Positions 20,628 to 30,553 of a DNA stretch of 64,000 bases are shown one piece after another. Each line of letters opens with the position of its first letter. Within the stretch, counting starts at the first letter, position 1. The stretch covers positions 15,501,501 through 15,565,500 of the forward strand of contig JAPQWV010000017.1 in the NCBI GenBank assembly GCA_027422505.1. Direction: 5' to 3'. The notes below the pieces were generated by a model. The model searched no databases. It was not told the origin of the DNA and saw nothing but the letters and a program-made list of their open reading frames with translations. The DNA is from Craterostigma plantagineum. Lineage: Eukaryota; Streptophyta; Magnoliopsida; Lamiales; Linderniaceae. Position numbers and translations under genes: made by a program.

Positions 20628-21690
20628 ATGGGTAGAACAAGAGGAGAAGGTAGTGGGGGTGCGGATAAGGGCAAGCAACCCGCAACTTCTACTGGTTGAG
20701 ATACAGCGATTCTCTAACTCACGGAGCTAGTGCAACAACAATCCGCCCAAATTCAAGAAATGATGCAGCAACATAATACGGGCAGATAATCAAGTGGTGG
20801 GCTTTCTCAGGCTGAGAGGGTCGAAATAGTTGGGGAGAGGTTTCGTAAACTCAATCCCCCAACATTCGAATATGCTATTGACCCTACAACAGCTGAGGAT
20901 TGGCTAAGAACGCTAGAAAGTATGCTCCAGTATAGTAGGATCCCAGAAGAAGAAAAAGTTTTGTGCGCTACCTTCCTGCTGAGGGGACGTACGGGGCCAC
21001 TGGTGGCATACCATTCTCGCCTTTGAAGATCCTATCACAATGACATGGGACCGATTCAAGGAGCTTTTTAGGAGCAAATACTTCACCGCCCCGGTACGAG
21101 CCCAGTGGATGAATGAGTTTATTAATCTACGACAGGGCCTGATGAAAGTGGCGGAGTACATTCGGAAATTCAAACAGCTGACCCGATATGCAGCTCACAT
21201 GGTGAGCACAGACGCGTTAAAAGTGGAACGCTTTCTGGAGGGCTTGAAGCCAGAATTATATAGAGATGTAAACATGGCTGGATCTCAAGGAGCTACTTAC
21301 ACTCAAGTGGCAGAACGTGCATTATGGCGGAGCAAGCTTAGCTCCGAATAATTCGAGCCCAATAAGCTAAACGAAAGTTTGTGCAAGGACCAAGATGGGG
21401 TGGAGGCAACCCGAAGAAACAATTTATCCCCAAAAATGTTAAGCTCAACTTTCAGAATAAACCTGTGCCACCTCAACGGCCCAATACTAATCAAGGGAGA
21501 CCGCAGCTAACCATACCCCCATGTCCACATTGTACACGGCAGCATCTGGGCATCTGTTATTCACAGAATGCAACTTCCTACAAGTGCGGCAAGACAGACC
21601 ACTTCTCCAAGGCGTGCCCAGAAACTGCATCCGGAAGTCAAGCAAGACCATCTACAGTACCCACTCGAGTGTATACGTTGACATCTGAGG
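20628..21690 (+). pseudogene. Tekay-1 gag
   Basis: The structural capsid/nucleocapsid protein. ATG at 20,628 (MGRTRGEGSGGADKGKQ), then a stop, then SAQIQEMMQQ and VEIVGERFRKLNPPTFEY. The retrotransposon gag domain follows: DPTTAEDWLRTLESML, MTWDRFKELFRSKYF, EFINLRQGLMKVAEYIRKF and VERFLEGLKPELYRDV. The nucleocapsid has a CPHC...H...C array and a second knuckle reading SYKCGKTDHFSKAC, where the first Cys is Ser. Two stops, a frameshift near 21,010 and the lost zinc ligand make it inactive. Confidence 0.85.
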
Positions 21691-22672
21691 AGGCGGAGAA
21701 CAATCCGTCCGTAGTGGCAGGTACCCTCCTTATTCATTCAACCCCGACATGCATATTAGTTGACTCAGGAGCCACGCATTCATTTGCATCTACTAACTAT
21801 GTGGTGAGACTTGGGGTTATACCTATCCAAACCAAGTTCGAATATAACGTTACCATTCCTCATGGAGCCTCTACAAGAACCAATAAGATTTTACGAGATA
21901 GCCCAATAATAGTGAACGATAAGACCTTACCCGTTGACCTGATAATCATTCCAATGAACGAGTATGAATTAATCCTTGGAATGGACTGATTATCAAAGTA
22001 CGGAGCAGTTATTGACTGTAACCGTAAGAAAGTGACCTTCAACCTACCAGATACCGAACCCTTCACCTTCACGGGATCTAGTAAGAGCAGCAAAATTCCC
22101 AAAATTTCCACAATGAAGGCACAACGTCTAATCAGGGCAGAATGTGAATCATACCTCATATTTGCAATGACCTCAGAAGAACGACCCCCAAAGTTAGAAG
22201 AAGTCCCGGTAGTTGAGAATTTCCAGATGTGTTCCCTGAAGATTTCCAGGACTTCCGCCGGGCCTTGAAATTCAGTTCACGATCGACTTAGCACCAGGAG
22301 TTGCACCGATTTCTAAAGCACCCTACCGACTAGCACCAGCAGAACTGAAGGAATTGAAGGAACAACTGGATGAACTGCTACAGAAAGGGTTTATTCAGCC
22401 GAACTTCTCACCATGGGGAGCATCGATGCTGTTCGTCAAAAAGAAAGATGGATCGATGCGGCTCTACATCGATTATATGGAGCTGAACAAGACCACAAAC
22501 AAGAACAAGTATCCACTCCCAAGAATGACGACTTATTCGATCAACTGCAAGGAGCCACGGTGTTTTCGAAGATAGATCTAAGATCAGGATACCACCAGTT
22601 GAAGATCCGCGAAGAACATATTCCGAAAACTGTCTTTTAGTACCCGATATGGGCACTACGAGTTCCTAGTGT
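21690..22672 (+). pseudogene. Tekay-1 pol: aspartic protease and N-terminal half of reverse transcriptase
   Basis: The protease shows ILVDSGATHSFAS with the catalytic DSG. The conserved YELILGMDWLSKY block has a TGA in place of Trp (21,987-21,989). RT follows a frameshift near 22,230: [82 protein letters not shown]. The YVDD active site, RNase H and integrase are missing because Cassandra-2 sequence begins at about 22,672. Confidence 0.85.
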
Positions 22673-23617
22673 GAAGCGGCTCCTGGCAGGCTTCTAGGCG
22701 AAGGGGTACGTGAACGAACCGATCCGACACCCGAATGAGAAGGGATCCTGAGACTGACAATGTATGGGCGTGTCAGGCTAAGAATCGTATAAGGGAATTG
22801 ATAGTACTACTCATATCACCAAGGTCGACCTACCTTTTCGGGAGTCCATTTATAGAAACTCCGAAGTTAAGCGTGCTTGACTTGGGGCAATCTAGGGATG
22901 GGTGACCCCCTGGGAAGTTTCTCAGGGTGCGTGTGAGCGAGTGCACGAAGCACGCTAAAAGGTTACATGGTGGTACGGTGGGGCCAGACTATCAGTCGGA
23001 GTTTGGTGGGCTCAACCCCACCAGTCCCGGTAGGGACCGATGCTATAGTGGCACCCGGTAGGGGACGTGTCGTTACAGGTGGTATCAGAGCACAACCTCT
23101 CGCAGTACGGTGCTGGTTCGGGGACGAAGCAGACGGAAGCTGGTGGGCATGTGACGCCCGGGGCCGATGAGGGCGGGGAGTGATCGCCGGTGCTAGAGAG
23201 GTGCACGGACAAGAAGCGGCTCTTGGCAGGCTTCTAGGCGAAGGGGTACGTGAACGAACCGATCCGACACCCGAATGAGAGGGGATCCTGAGACTGACAA
23301 TGTATGGGCGTGTCAGGCTAACAATCGTATAAGGGAATTGATAGTACTACTCATATCACCAAGGTCGACCTACCTTTTCGGGAGTGCATTTATAGAAACT
23401 CCGAAGTTAAGCGTGCTTGACTTGGGGCAATCTAGGGATGGGTGACCCACTGGGAAGTTTCTCAGGGTGCGTGTGAGCGAGTGCACGAAGCACGCTAAAA
23501 GGTTACATGGTGGTACGGTGGGGCCAGACTATCAGTCGGAGTGTGGTGGGCCCAACTCCACCAGTCCCGGTAGGGACCGATGCTATAGTGACACCCGGTA
23601 TGGGACGGGTCCTTACA
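22672..23617 (+). mobile_element. Cassandra-2: TRIM with truncated 5' LTR
   Basis: A second Cassandra. The 5' LTR lacks its first ~60 bp (22,672-23,077). The PBS TGGTATCAGAGC lies at 23,080-23,091, the interior is 72 bp, and the complete 3' LTR (23,150-23,617, 468 bp) starts TGTGACGCCCGG and ends CCTTACA. 5S-like boxes (GAAGTTAAGCGTGCTTG, GGATGGGTGACC) occur in both LTRs. The two LTRs are nearly identical over their shared part. The left end is fused to Tekay-1 RT, so the missing LTR tip and the missing pol were probably lost in one deletion. The right flank GCAAG (23,618-23,622) has no partner on the left. Confidence 0.9.
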
Positions 23618-24008
23618 GCAAGGGCAAGCGCAGAGCGCACAACAGATGACATATCGCAAAGGATAAGCATCAAGCGAAAAGGGGGAAATGCAGAAGCTGC
23701 AACCGCAACCTGGTCGGGAAAAACGGGCACATGAAGGCCACCTCCTGATTCTTTCCAGCAAGAAGAGAGAAACCAAAAGGTCAGGCGAGCCGAGGCTCAA
23801 GTGTGAGCAAGGGAGACTGCCGGCGCAGAACACCCCAAGGAAACACAGCGCGAGGCATGGTGTGCCCAACCACAACACGTACAAGGACCAAAACAGCCAA
23901 TGGAACCCGACCAAAGACAACTAACCTACAAAACAACCAAGAAACGGGAAGCCAAGGACGAGCGGTCGAATGGGGAAGGCCATAAATGGTGCTACTTGAT
24001 ATGCAGAG

Positions 24009-24018
24009 AGGAAGAGAT

Positions 24019-24088
<70 letters not shown>

Positions 24089-24090
24089 AG
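24009..24090. repeat. (GA)n microsatellite
   Basis: About 40 GA repeats with few interruptions, followed by GAAGAAGAGAAGGAGAGAAGG. It lies in the antisense of the LINE-D 3' UTR. It creates a meaningless Arg/Glu ORF. Confidence 0.95.
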
Positions 24091-24117
24091 AGAAGGAGAG
24101 AAGGAAAGAGAGAGTCC

Positions 24118-25065
24118 CTAGTTATTCAAAGCTATACGCCAGGTTCGCCTCATAGCGCAGGATTGTATGTTGTATTTGCGAGGGAGTGTGGAGAGTCGGA
24201 CACTCAAGAGCGCCTCAATATCAGCAACAATTCGCTCAGGTGATCGGCGACGCCCCTCACGCCATCTTCTATTCCGTTCAGACCAAAGGTGGTAGACCAG
24301 CGACGCAAGGGCGTGGCGAGGCCCCATCGAGGCAAGATGTTTCCCGCGCCATCTTTGAGCCGCCCAACATATACCTTCAGACCAATCCCTGTAAGGCCAC
24401 CCAAAATGCAAGTGGTTACGTAATAAATTAAGACATCGTCTAGCATAAGTACACTCGAAGAATAAGTGTGAAGCCGTCTCCACAAGATCAGAATCGCATA
24501 GAAGGCAGACAGAAGTTCCCGTCGCAGTCGCCACCCACGGCTTGTCTCTAGTAGCTAGTTTGTCCCTAATTGCAAGCCAAAGCATAAAGTCGTGTCTAGG
24601 AATGGCTAACGGGCCACCAAAGAGGGTAGACCAGGGGACAGTGGGCTGCCGTAGGCGAAGTCTATCCCTAGCAGAGAAGGTAGAAAAGCGACCATTGGTA
24701 GATGCTATCCATCGATACGTGTCCCTTTCTCCCGGTTGAATGTGCGGAAGAAGCGGAGCAATCTCTAGGTATTCGACCGAGGTCTGAGCCGGCCAGCACC
24801 ATCCCCCTCATTGATTACACTGCTGAGCTTTGAGTCAATTTGTAGGCAAATGATTATGGGGCCGCGAGGGTAGCGTTCCACCAGGGGTCCTTCAAGCAGC
24901 CAAGGGTCAGTCCAGAGGAGTGTGTTGGTCCCATCTCCTATACAGAATTGAATAAGAGGGTGGAAATCGGCGCGAAGCTTTAAAATTTTCCACCAGCTCC
25001 AAGAAGTCCGCGCTCCCGGTCTGATGGACCACAAGGATTTATTGTGTAATCTCGTTCGCCTAGTC
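24118..25065 (-). pseudogene. LINE-D ORF2 C-terminal region (zf-RVT domain)
   Basis: Starts with SWSWWKILKLRADFHPLI and FCIGDGTNTLLWTDPWL, typical of the region after RT in plant L1 ORF2. The zinc-binding domain follows: WIASTNGRFSTFSARDRLR, PWSTLFGGPLAIPRHDFML, LAIRDKLATRDKPWV, CLLCDSDLVETASHLFFEC with all metal ligands kept. The C-terminus reads RHALASLVYHLWSERNRR and ADIEALLSVRLST, with a stop at 24,118. A frameshift near 24,800 joins the first third; the last 155 codons are one open frame. Confidence 0.8.
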
Positions 25066-25068
25066 TAG

Positions 25069-25950
25069 GTGGCCCAAATTGAGGTACCATCGTCCATGAG
25101 GATGTTCCACAGTAGTCGCATGAGGAGCACGTGTTTTACGTATTATATTTGTTGCACGTCATATGTACATTATGTACACTACACATGCATGCCACGTCAG
25201 TACGAGGGGGTCGAGTACCGTGCGGACGGTAACGTATGGGACGTCGTCGAGTGGTGTAGAGTTAGAAAGTAGCAAGTGAGCGCCACTCTAACGTGACCTG
25301 AGTTGGCCGCTCGAGCGAGAGACTGTTACGGTGGGCAGAGAGGGGAAACTCTAGTACGTACCACTCTAAACGAGAGACCTGAGTGGGCCGACCGAGTGCA
25401 AACCTCTAGTTCATGCATTACATATATTCGGGAATAGGCGACTCTAACGAGAGAGACCTGAGGAGCCTACCCACTCTAACGCGAGAGACCTGAGTGGGAT
25501 ACCCGAATACGTGTAGTGACGAGTCATGTGGGGTGTTGAGATGTGTTAGTGTTGCGATGAGCGGAGATGAGTCGAGCGTGCATTTGTGAGGTGTATGTGA
25601 TGGGATCGAGCGCACGTTGCATTCACGCATGTTTCACCTACTGGGCAAATAGCTCAGGGTTTACTTGTTTTAGGTACCGAGTCCGACGCTGATGCGCGTT
25701 GAGGCTAAGGCTGACGGCGGTGCTCCACGAACTTTTGAGGGCGAGGCTGTACATGGATGCGACCTGTGGAGCGACGTTAGGGTTTTGATGTTTTGTCATT
25801 TTGGGGCTACGGCCCGTGTTTAGTGATGACGATGTAGACGAATATTTTGGTGTAATATATTTTGTTTAAGAAAAGTTTTTGAGGGTCTTCCGCGACTTAC
25901 GGTGCGGAAATCCGCCACAATTAGTATTAGAAAGTGAGGGTTGCCACACT
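25069..25950 (+). repeat. LTR fragment of a third Tekay-like element (3' half)
   Basis: Ends GTGAGGGTTGCCACA, as does the Tekay-2 5' LTR (AGTAGGGTTGCCACA at 51,914), and shares with it CACCTACTGGGCAA, TGCTCCACGAACTTTTGAGG-like phrases, GACCTGTGGAGCG, GGGGCT.CGGCCC and GCGACTT...GGAAATCCGCCA. Around 25,290-25,500 a CGAGAGACCTGAGTGGG phrase is repeated three or four times. No coding content. It is joined without a gap to a Tekay-1 LTR piece at 25,951. Confidence 0.65.
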
Positions 25951-26455
25951 AGGGTTAGCCTCTCATGAGTGGGTATTGACACTTATTATTTATATCCCTT
26001 GAGGATTCGAGCTCCATGATGGTGCATAGCAAAATAGCCAAGGGCCCTACATGACAAGACAAGGCAAGAAAAATACGAGTTCTAGGAAGCATTGGCTTTC
26101 ACTTACTGAGCTTTATAGGCTCATTCCACGTATTTATGTGTTGTAGGTTCACGAGATCACGATACGTGATCATTTCATTACGATGGCAAGGCCTAATTTT
26201 GAAGCTTCCGGAGGACTTTTGAGGTGGCAGTGTGTACATGGATGCGACCGACGTGGCGGGCCTATAGATTTATTTTGAATTGGATGCGCACTCTACCTTG
26301 TACTTAGGATCCTTGAAAATTTTGTATTGTACAGAATGGTTTCCTTTATATAAAAGGAAAAATTTTGTACGCATTTTCGTAAATTATTTCCTTTACATCA
26401 TATGCAATTACATGAATTGGTAAATAAATGAGTGGTAGAAGTGAGGGACGCCACA
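25951..26455 (+). repeat. Tekay-1 3' LTR remnant
   Basis: Matches the last 520 bp of the Tekay-1 5' LTR (19,943-20,464): TAGGGTTAGCCTCTCATGAG, GCTTTATAGGCTCATTCCAC, GTACATGGATGCGACCGACG, ending ACGCCACA. It has one internal insertion (AAATAGCCAAGGGCCCTA) and a small deletion relative to the 5' copy. GTGAC follows, pairing with GTGGC in front of the 5' LTR. Confidence 0.75.
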
Positions 26456-26460
26456 GTGAC

Positions 26461-27480
26461 TCAGGAGTGACACGACGGTTTGGCGCCGATATGGTTCACA
26501 CCTCCCACAGATGAGACCTCGATGGTCGCACGCAAGGGGGCACGCTGCACCTGGACAAGGCACGGGTTAGCACGACATCGTGCAACATAGTGCCTTGAAC
26601 TCCCGTACACCGTGCGTGCCCTTGTCGTGCTCAGTCTAGAATCAGTACCACGCAGAATGCGTAGCACCATGCACAAAACACTCGCTAGACGCTCTACAAT
26701 GCCATAGTGTGCCCATTCCACGAAGTCTTGAGACTTATCATATATAAGTTTAAGGTCGTAGGGAAACAATTACGTGAACGAGGAATAGACCATTCGTAGA
26801 AGCAAACAGTCATTACGGCCGACTATGCATATAAGAAGTTCCCCTTCACGGTTATTACTAGGTGAAACTCTATATAAAACCTTACTAGCACTTTTATGCT
26901 CTACAAGGGCTTAATTTACAACGTTTTTCAACAACGCAGTAGGTCCTGACGCTTGTCTTCAGTTACAACAAATGGATTGGGACGTTTTGGGTATGTATAA
27001 ATTGATGGACTCAAAGAGGTAACATGTCCTTGCATTCATTACCCAACATTGTCGTTATTTGTACACAATGTGTTTGGCATGTGCTAATCCATACATGAGT
27101 AGTCTCGACGATAGTATGTATGGAAAACAAGTTCGTGAAATATTGGCAACAAATTCCAATTGTCCACGAGTTGACGGCATTACTCGGCCTGAGTTGTGGT
27201 TGACGAAAGAATGGAATACAAGTTCATTAAAATGGAATATAAGTTCATGAACTATTGGGAACACATTTGTTATTTTTTTCGAATATTAAGCGCAATTTTT
27301 TCTTGGAAAGAATGTTGACGACCAAAATGAGTCAATTGATCATTCTCTCAGTAGTAGTTTTTTACTTAAGTATCTGAGCACAGATAGGTTGCCGATTCGA
27401 CAGATCACGTAAACCAAGGAGATGGAGGACTACGAGTGGACTTAGTGGCGTATGGGATCTTACGAATATTGAAGGCGCAT
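26461..27480. other. Unassigned region before the hAT relic
   Basis: No recognised domain. Minus- and plus-strand ORFs are short and lack motifs. An early part rich in GTGCACG-like words (26,520-26,720) has no match elsewhere in the window. It may belong to the hAT element that ends near 27,880. Confidence 0.4.
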
Positions 27481-27496
27481 AAGTCGAAAGCTAAAG

Positions 27497-27880
27497 CGCT
27501 CCCGACTTCCATGAGATTCCACTTATTTGAGCCACAACTTTCAAACATCGGAAGCCTTTGATGTTTTAGAGTGGTGGAAGTCCAACGCAATGCTCTTCCC
27601 GACGCTATCGGCAATGACATGAGATGTTCTAGCCGGGCAAGCGTCGAGTGTAAGTTGGGAGCCCACAATGTCTACCTCGGTCCGAACTATTGGTGATAGA
27701 TGAATGAGCCTTAAACTGACTTCATACGCTTACGTCATTGCATGGTTTGGGGTCGAATTAAAGAACCGAAAGAGAATACTATCGACGAGTTGTATATCAC
27801 CAAGCTACGGCTACGACGAAGAGGCGAGAAGGATAATATTAGTTAACAGAGATAAGGATAATGCAATATCATTTTTTATG
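27497..27880 (+). pseudogene. hAT transposase C-terminal dimerization domain relic
   Basis: One plus-strand frame reads STYLSHNFQTSEAF, FDVLEWWKSNAMLFPTLSAM, stop, DVLAGQASSVSWE, STSVRTIGDR, stop, MSLKLTSYAYVIAWFGVEL. This follows the hAT C-terminal (Dimer_Tnp_hAT) consensus: FDVLxWWKxN, FPxLSxMARDxLA, S.V..E..FS..GR......R.SL....V.AL....W. Two TGA codons interrupt it, and the DDE catalytic region is not recognisable upstream. In living hAT transposases this domain mediates dimerization. Confidence 0.7.
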
Positions 27881-28167
27881 TATTTTTTATTTTTATGTAT
27901 TTTTTTTGTATTTTCATCTTGGCTAACAGAAGCATTTTTATGATGAGATCATCAATGTGGTGGTATTTGCTAAATGACACGTGGCTTCTTCTGATGGGGT
28001 CAGCCCTATTGTCTACCTCACCGTTAAGTTGTAGGATTAGGTAATTGAATGGAAAATACTTGTAGCGAAGCAAACGTTCTGATTACGAATTAAACTAGGA
28101 TCTTATATTTGACAAATTTCAGTATCGAGGTTCACACGGCTTGGCTTATAAACAAGTCCCAAAACCC

Positions 28168-28803
28168 GGATTTTTTTTAAGTAAATAGTCTTTGACTTGG
28201 TCAACTTTAAAAAAATAGCCCTCAAATGTAAAATGACTATACTGCCCTTACTAATCGTGCCCACGTTAAAAATCAATATGTTAAATAGGAATCGCGTTTG
28301 GGGGGGGGGGTGGGGTGTAGTCCAGTGGTTGTGTAGTCGGACGTTCAAGTAATAGGTCGTGGGTTCAAATCCCCAATATTTTTTTTATATATATAGCACG
28401 GGACCTGTACTATAACGCACAGGTCCCTTGCCATATAGCACAGGTCCCATGAAGCAAGGGACCTGTACTATACAGCACAGGTCCCTTGCTATATAGTACA
28501 GGTCCCATGAAGCATAGGACCTGTACTATATAGCAAGGGACCTGTGCTGTATAGTACAGGTCCCTTGCTTCATGGGACATGTGCTATATGGCAAGGGACT
28601 TGTGCTATAGCACAGGTCCCGTGCTATATATATAAAAAAAATAAAAAAATTGGGGATTTGAAACCACGACTTATTAAAGCATGAGACCCACTTGTAAAAA
28701 GACGAAAATACCCTTAAATTGAAGGCTATTTTTTAAAAAGTAGAATCAACGAGGCCATTTTTTTAAAGCTGACCGAGTCAAAGGCTATTTTTTAAAAAGA
28801 CCC
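28168..28803. mobile_element. Fold-back MITE (Mutator-like, 9-bp TSD) with tRNA-like head in both arms
   Basis: A 636-bp element in which almost the whole length is inverted repeat. It is flanked by a perfect 9-bp duplication CCAAAACCC (28,159-28,167 and 28,804-28,812), the size typical of Mutator-like elements. Outer arms share TTTGACTTGGTCAACTTTAA / TTTGACTCGGTCAGCTTTAA. The left arm then has TAGTCCAGTGGTTG (box A-like) and GGGTTCAAATCCCC (box B-like); the right arm has the complementary GGGATTTGAAACC. The centre (28,390-28,630) alternates GGGACCTGT and ACAGGTCCC separated by GCTATATAG, giving a very stable hairpin. No ORF. It lies just upstream of the PDI-like gene. Confidence 0.85.
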
Positions 28804-28863
28804 CCAAAACCCCATTCCATTTATTCGTTTCGTTTTTTTCAGCAGAAATACAAACACAAGAAA

Positions 28864-29764
28864 ATGGCATGCTCGCAAAAGATCTGCTTGGTCGCCGCTT
28901 TGGCGCTTTTGTTGCTTGCTTCAGCGTTAGCTCACGATGTCGTAGAGTTGACGGAGGAAAACTTCGAGAAAGAGATTGGTCAAGATCGGGGAGCTCTCGT
29001 TGAAATCTACGCCCCTTGGTATGTTCGGTTTCTGTTCATTTGGATTGATCATAAAGCATGCTTCTACTGTATTTAGGTCTTAGTACTCGCCGTTGTTTAT
29101 TCGAGGGATTGGGATTAGATCTGTGGTGTTTTATTAGGTTGAGGTTATGATATGGATCTTGTGTGGATGGATTAGTCAGTATTTCTTCGTGTTTCTTTGA
29201 TAGAGAAATTGATCTTTTTTTACCCCTACTTTGTTTCAATCTTTATACAGTCTATGTCTAAGTTTATCATCCTCTTCTTACAAGGCTGGTGTTGTGGAGA
29301 GCCTCAATAGCCTAGTGAAGGAATTTATAAGCTCATCGAAAGAGGAGAAAGAGGTTGTGTACAAGAAGTTGGAAGAGGAAGCTGCAAAGCTCAAGGGTTC
29401 AGCTGCAAGGTTCTACCTGTTCTTGCTATACCATTCCACACATGCATTGAGTAACAATCAAACATCATAATTATTGTGAGATATGGGAAGATCTACGTGA
29501 AAGCTGCTAAGAGCTGCACGGACAAAGGGTCGGAATATGCTAAAAAAGAAATTGTGAGATTAGAACGCATGCCCGCTAAGGTAAGAAGTAACTATTTGGG
29601 ACGCCATTACATGATCCAAATTGAAGTCTGCGTTGATGTAAAGATTTTTTCGTAACCTTTCTCTGTTCCTTGTTTTGATTTTGGTGCAGTCGATCAGTGC
29701 AGCGAAGGTTGATGAGTTCACTCTGAAGAAGAATATATTATCGACATTTGTTTCAGATGAGTGA
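28864..29764 (+). pseudogene. PDIL2-1-like protein disulfide isomerase gene, thioredoxin exons deleted
   Basis: Exon 1 (28,864-29,018) encodes an ER signal peptide and the start of the first thioredoxin domain ([25 protein letters not shown]). It ends inside the Trp codon at TG|GTATG, where the CGHC active site should begin in the next exon. The next recognisable exon (to 29,409) is the C-terminal ERp29c-like region (KAGVVESLNSLVKEF), followed by exons 29,481-29,580 (YGKIYVKAAKSCTDKGSEYA) and 29,690-29,764 (SISAAKVDEFTLKKNILSTF), all with good splice sites and open frames. Both catalytic domains are missing. Using acceptor TTTATACAG (exon from 29,251), exon 1 joins the rest in frame; acceptor TTACAAG gives an early stop. 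It therefore has no oxidoreductase function; whether a short ER protein is made is unknown. Confidence 0.85.
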
Positions 29765-29788
29765 GTGCGAGGTGTTGCTCATATATTT

Positions 29789-30520
29789 TGTTACCCACGG
29801 GATTTTTAGCTAACGGTAAAATAGCGTTAACGGTAAAATAACCCGCGAGTAAGGCGCGAAGAGACACCTCGAGGGGGTGGGAAGCGACTCGAGATGGAAA
29901 ACAGCCTGCTCGAGGAGGTCGAGTCCGAAGGAGGAATAAGAAGAAGGGGTAGGAAGTCGGGTCGGGACGAAGTGCCCGGGAAGATCAGGAAAGAGAAGCG
30001 CTCGAAGATGAGCTGCCTGAGAAGGGAAAGGCCGAGGAACCGAGGCCAGGTCGGGCGGGCGGGCGAGACCCCTTGAGTAAGTCAAGAGACCGAGCAGGAG
30101 GAACAGCCCGACTGGATGATGCCTCCCGATGGAGACGAGGTCGTGAATGAAACTGGAAGGAAGAGGGGGAAATGAGAACGTGGGATCGTGGGGACAGTCA
30201 CGTTCTCTCCGTGAGGTCCGCGCGAGACATGGGCCGGGGTGAAGGACTGGGTCAAGGCAGGATGAAGCGAGGTTAGTATAAATAGCGACAGTTAATCCAT
30301 TTTCCAGGTACGCTTTCAAAAGACCATTTTCTGCCTTAAGCATAGGAGGGGATACGCCGGCACCCACTCCGGCCCCCTTCTGACGTTTTTCTGAGTTTTT
30401 GGTGCTAGGCTTGACGGGGATAGCTAATGGAGAACGAGAAACTCGCGCCAAGGAAGCTACGAAGGAAGAACAACCGCTTTAATCGTCGTTTCAAAAGGTC
30501 GTTTTACGCGGCCCACATCA
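29789..30520 (+). repeat. Tat element 5' LTR
   Basis: Starts TGTTACCCACGGGATTTT and ends GCGGCCCACATCA. Contains a TATA box TATAAATA at 30,277-30,284, about 240 bp before the end, as expected for the LTR promoter. It lacks about 39 bp present in the 3' LTR (41,602-41,640). Confidence 0.92.
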
Positions 30521-30521
30521 T

Positions 30522-30538
30522 TGGCGCCGTCTGTGGGA
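30522..30538 (+). promoter_or_regulatory. Tat primer-binding site
   Basis: TGGCGCCGTCTGTGGGA starts two bases past the LTR terminus. TGGCGCCG... sites of this kind are characteristic of Tat/Athila elements and differ from the initiator-Met sites of the Tekay and Cassandra elements in this window. Confidence 0.85.
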
Positions 30539-30553
30539 CGATATATTAGTAAC

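Larger units (their letters stand above)
23618..25068 (-). mobile_element. LINE-D: 5'-truncated L1 LINE, ORF2 C-terminus and 3' UTR
   Basis: A minus-strand LINE tail. ORF2 coding runs from about 25,065 down to 24,118, then a ~500-bp 3' UTR containing a CT-rich microsatellite, ending abruptly at Cassandra-2 (23,618) without an A-tail. The 5' truncation point near 25,068 abuts an LTR fragment. The 3' UTR lacks the GATATCATGC block of LINE-C, so it is either a different subfamily or has lost its end. Confidence 0.75.
14219..26455 (+). mobile_element. Tekay-1: Ty3/Gypsy (Tekay/Del-like) element, nested and pol-truncated
   Basis: A plus-strand chromovirus-type Gypsy element. The 5' LTR starts TGTAATACCC at 14,219 and ends GCGCCACA at 20,464. 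A tRNA-iMet primer-binding site, gag, protease and the start of RT follow, up to about 22,672. The rest of pol is gone, replaced by Cassandra-2, LINE-D and LTR pieces. A partial 3' LTR ends ACGCCACA at 26,455. The 5-bp flanks are GTGGC (14,214-14,218) and GTGAC (26,456-26,460), one mismatch, consistent with a single original insertion. Cassandra-1 and LINE-E sit inside the 5' LTR. The assignment rests on gag/RT motifs and PBS; integrase and chromodomain are absent. Confidence 0.75.

Noticed and set aside
23900..24121. Arg/Glu-rich ORF
   Set aside because: It is the translation of a (GA)n microsatellite.
28300..28380. A tRNA gene
   Set aside because: Box A- and box B-like words are present, but there is no cloverleaf acceptor pairing, and the sequence is part of the MITE arm, repeated inverted on the other side.
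29810..30451. 213-codon minus-strand ORF, with a 180-codon partner at 41,053-41,595
   Set aside because: Both are antisense readings of the two Tat LTRs. Similarity is explained by LTR duplication; there is no domain, and the composition is Leu/Pro/Ser-rich shadow sequence.
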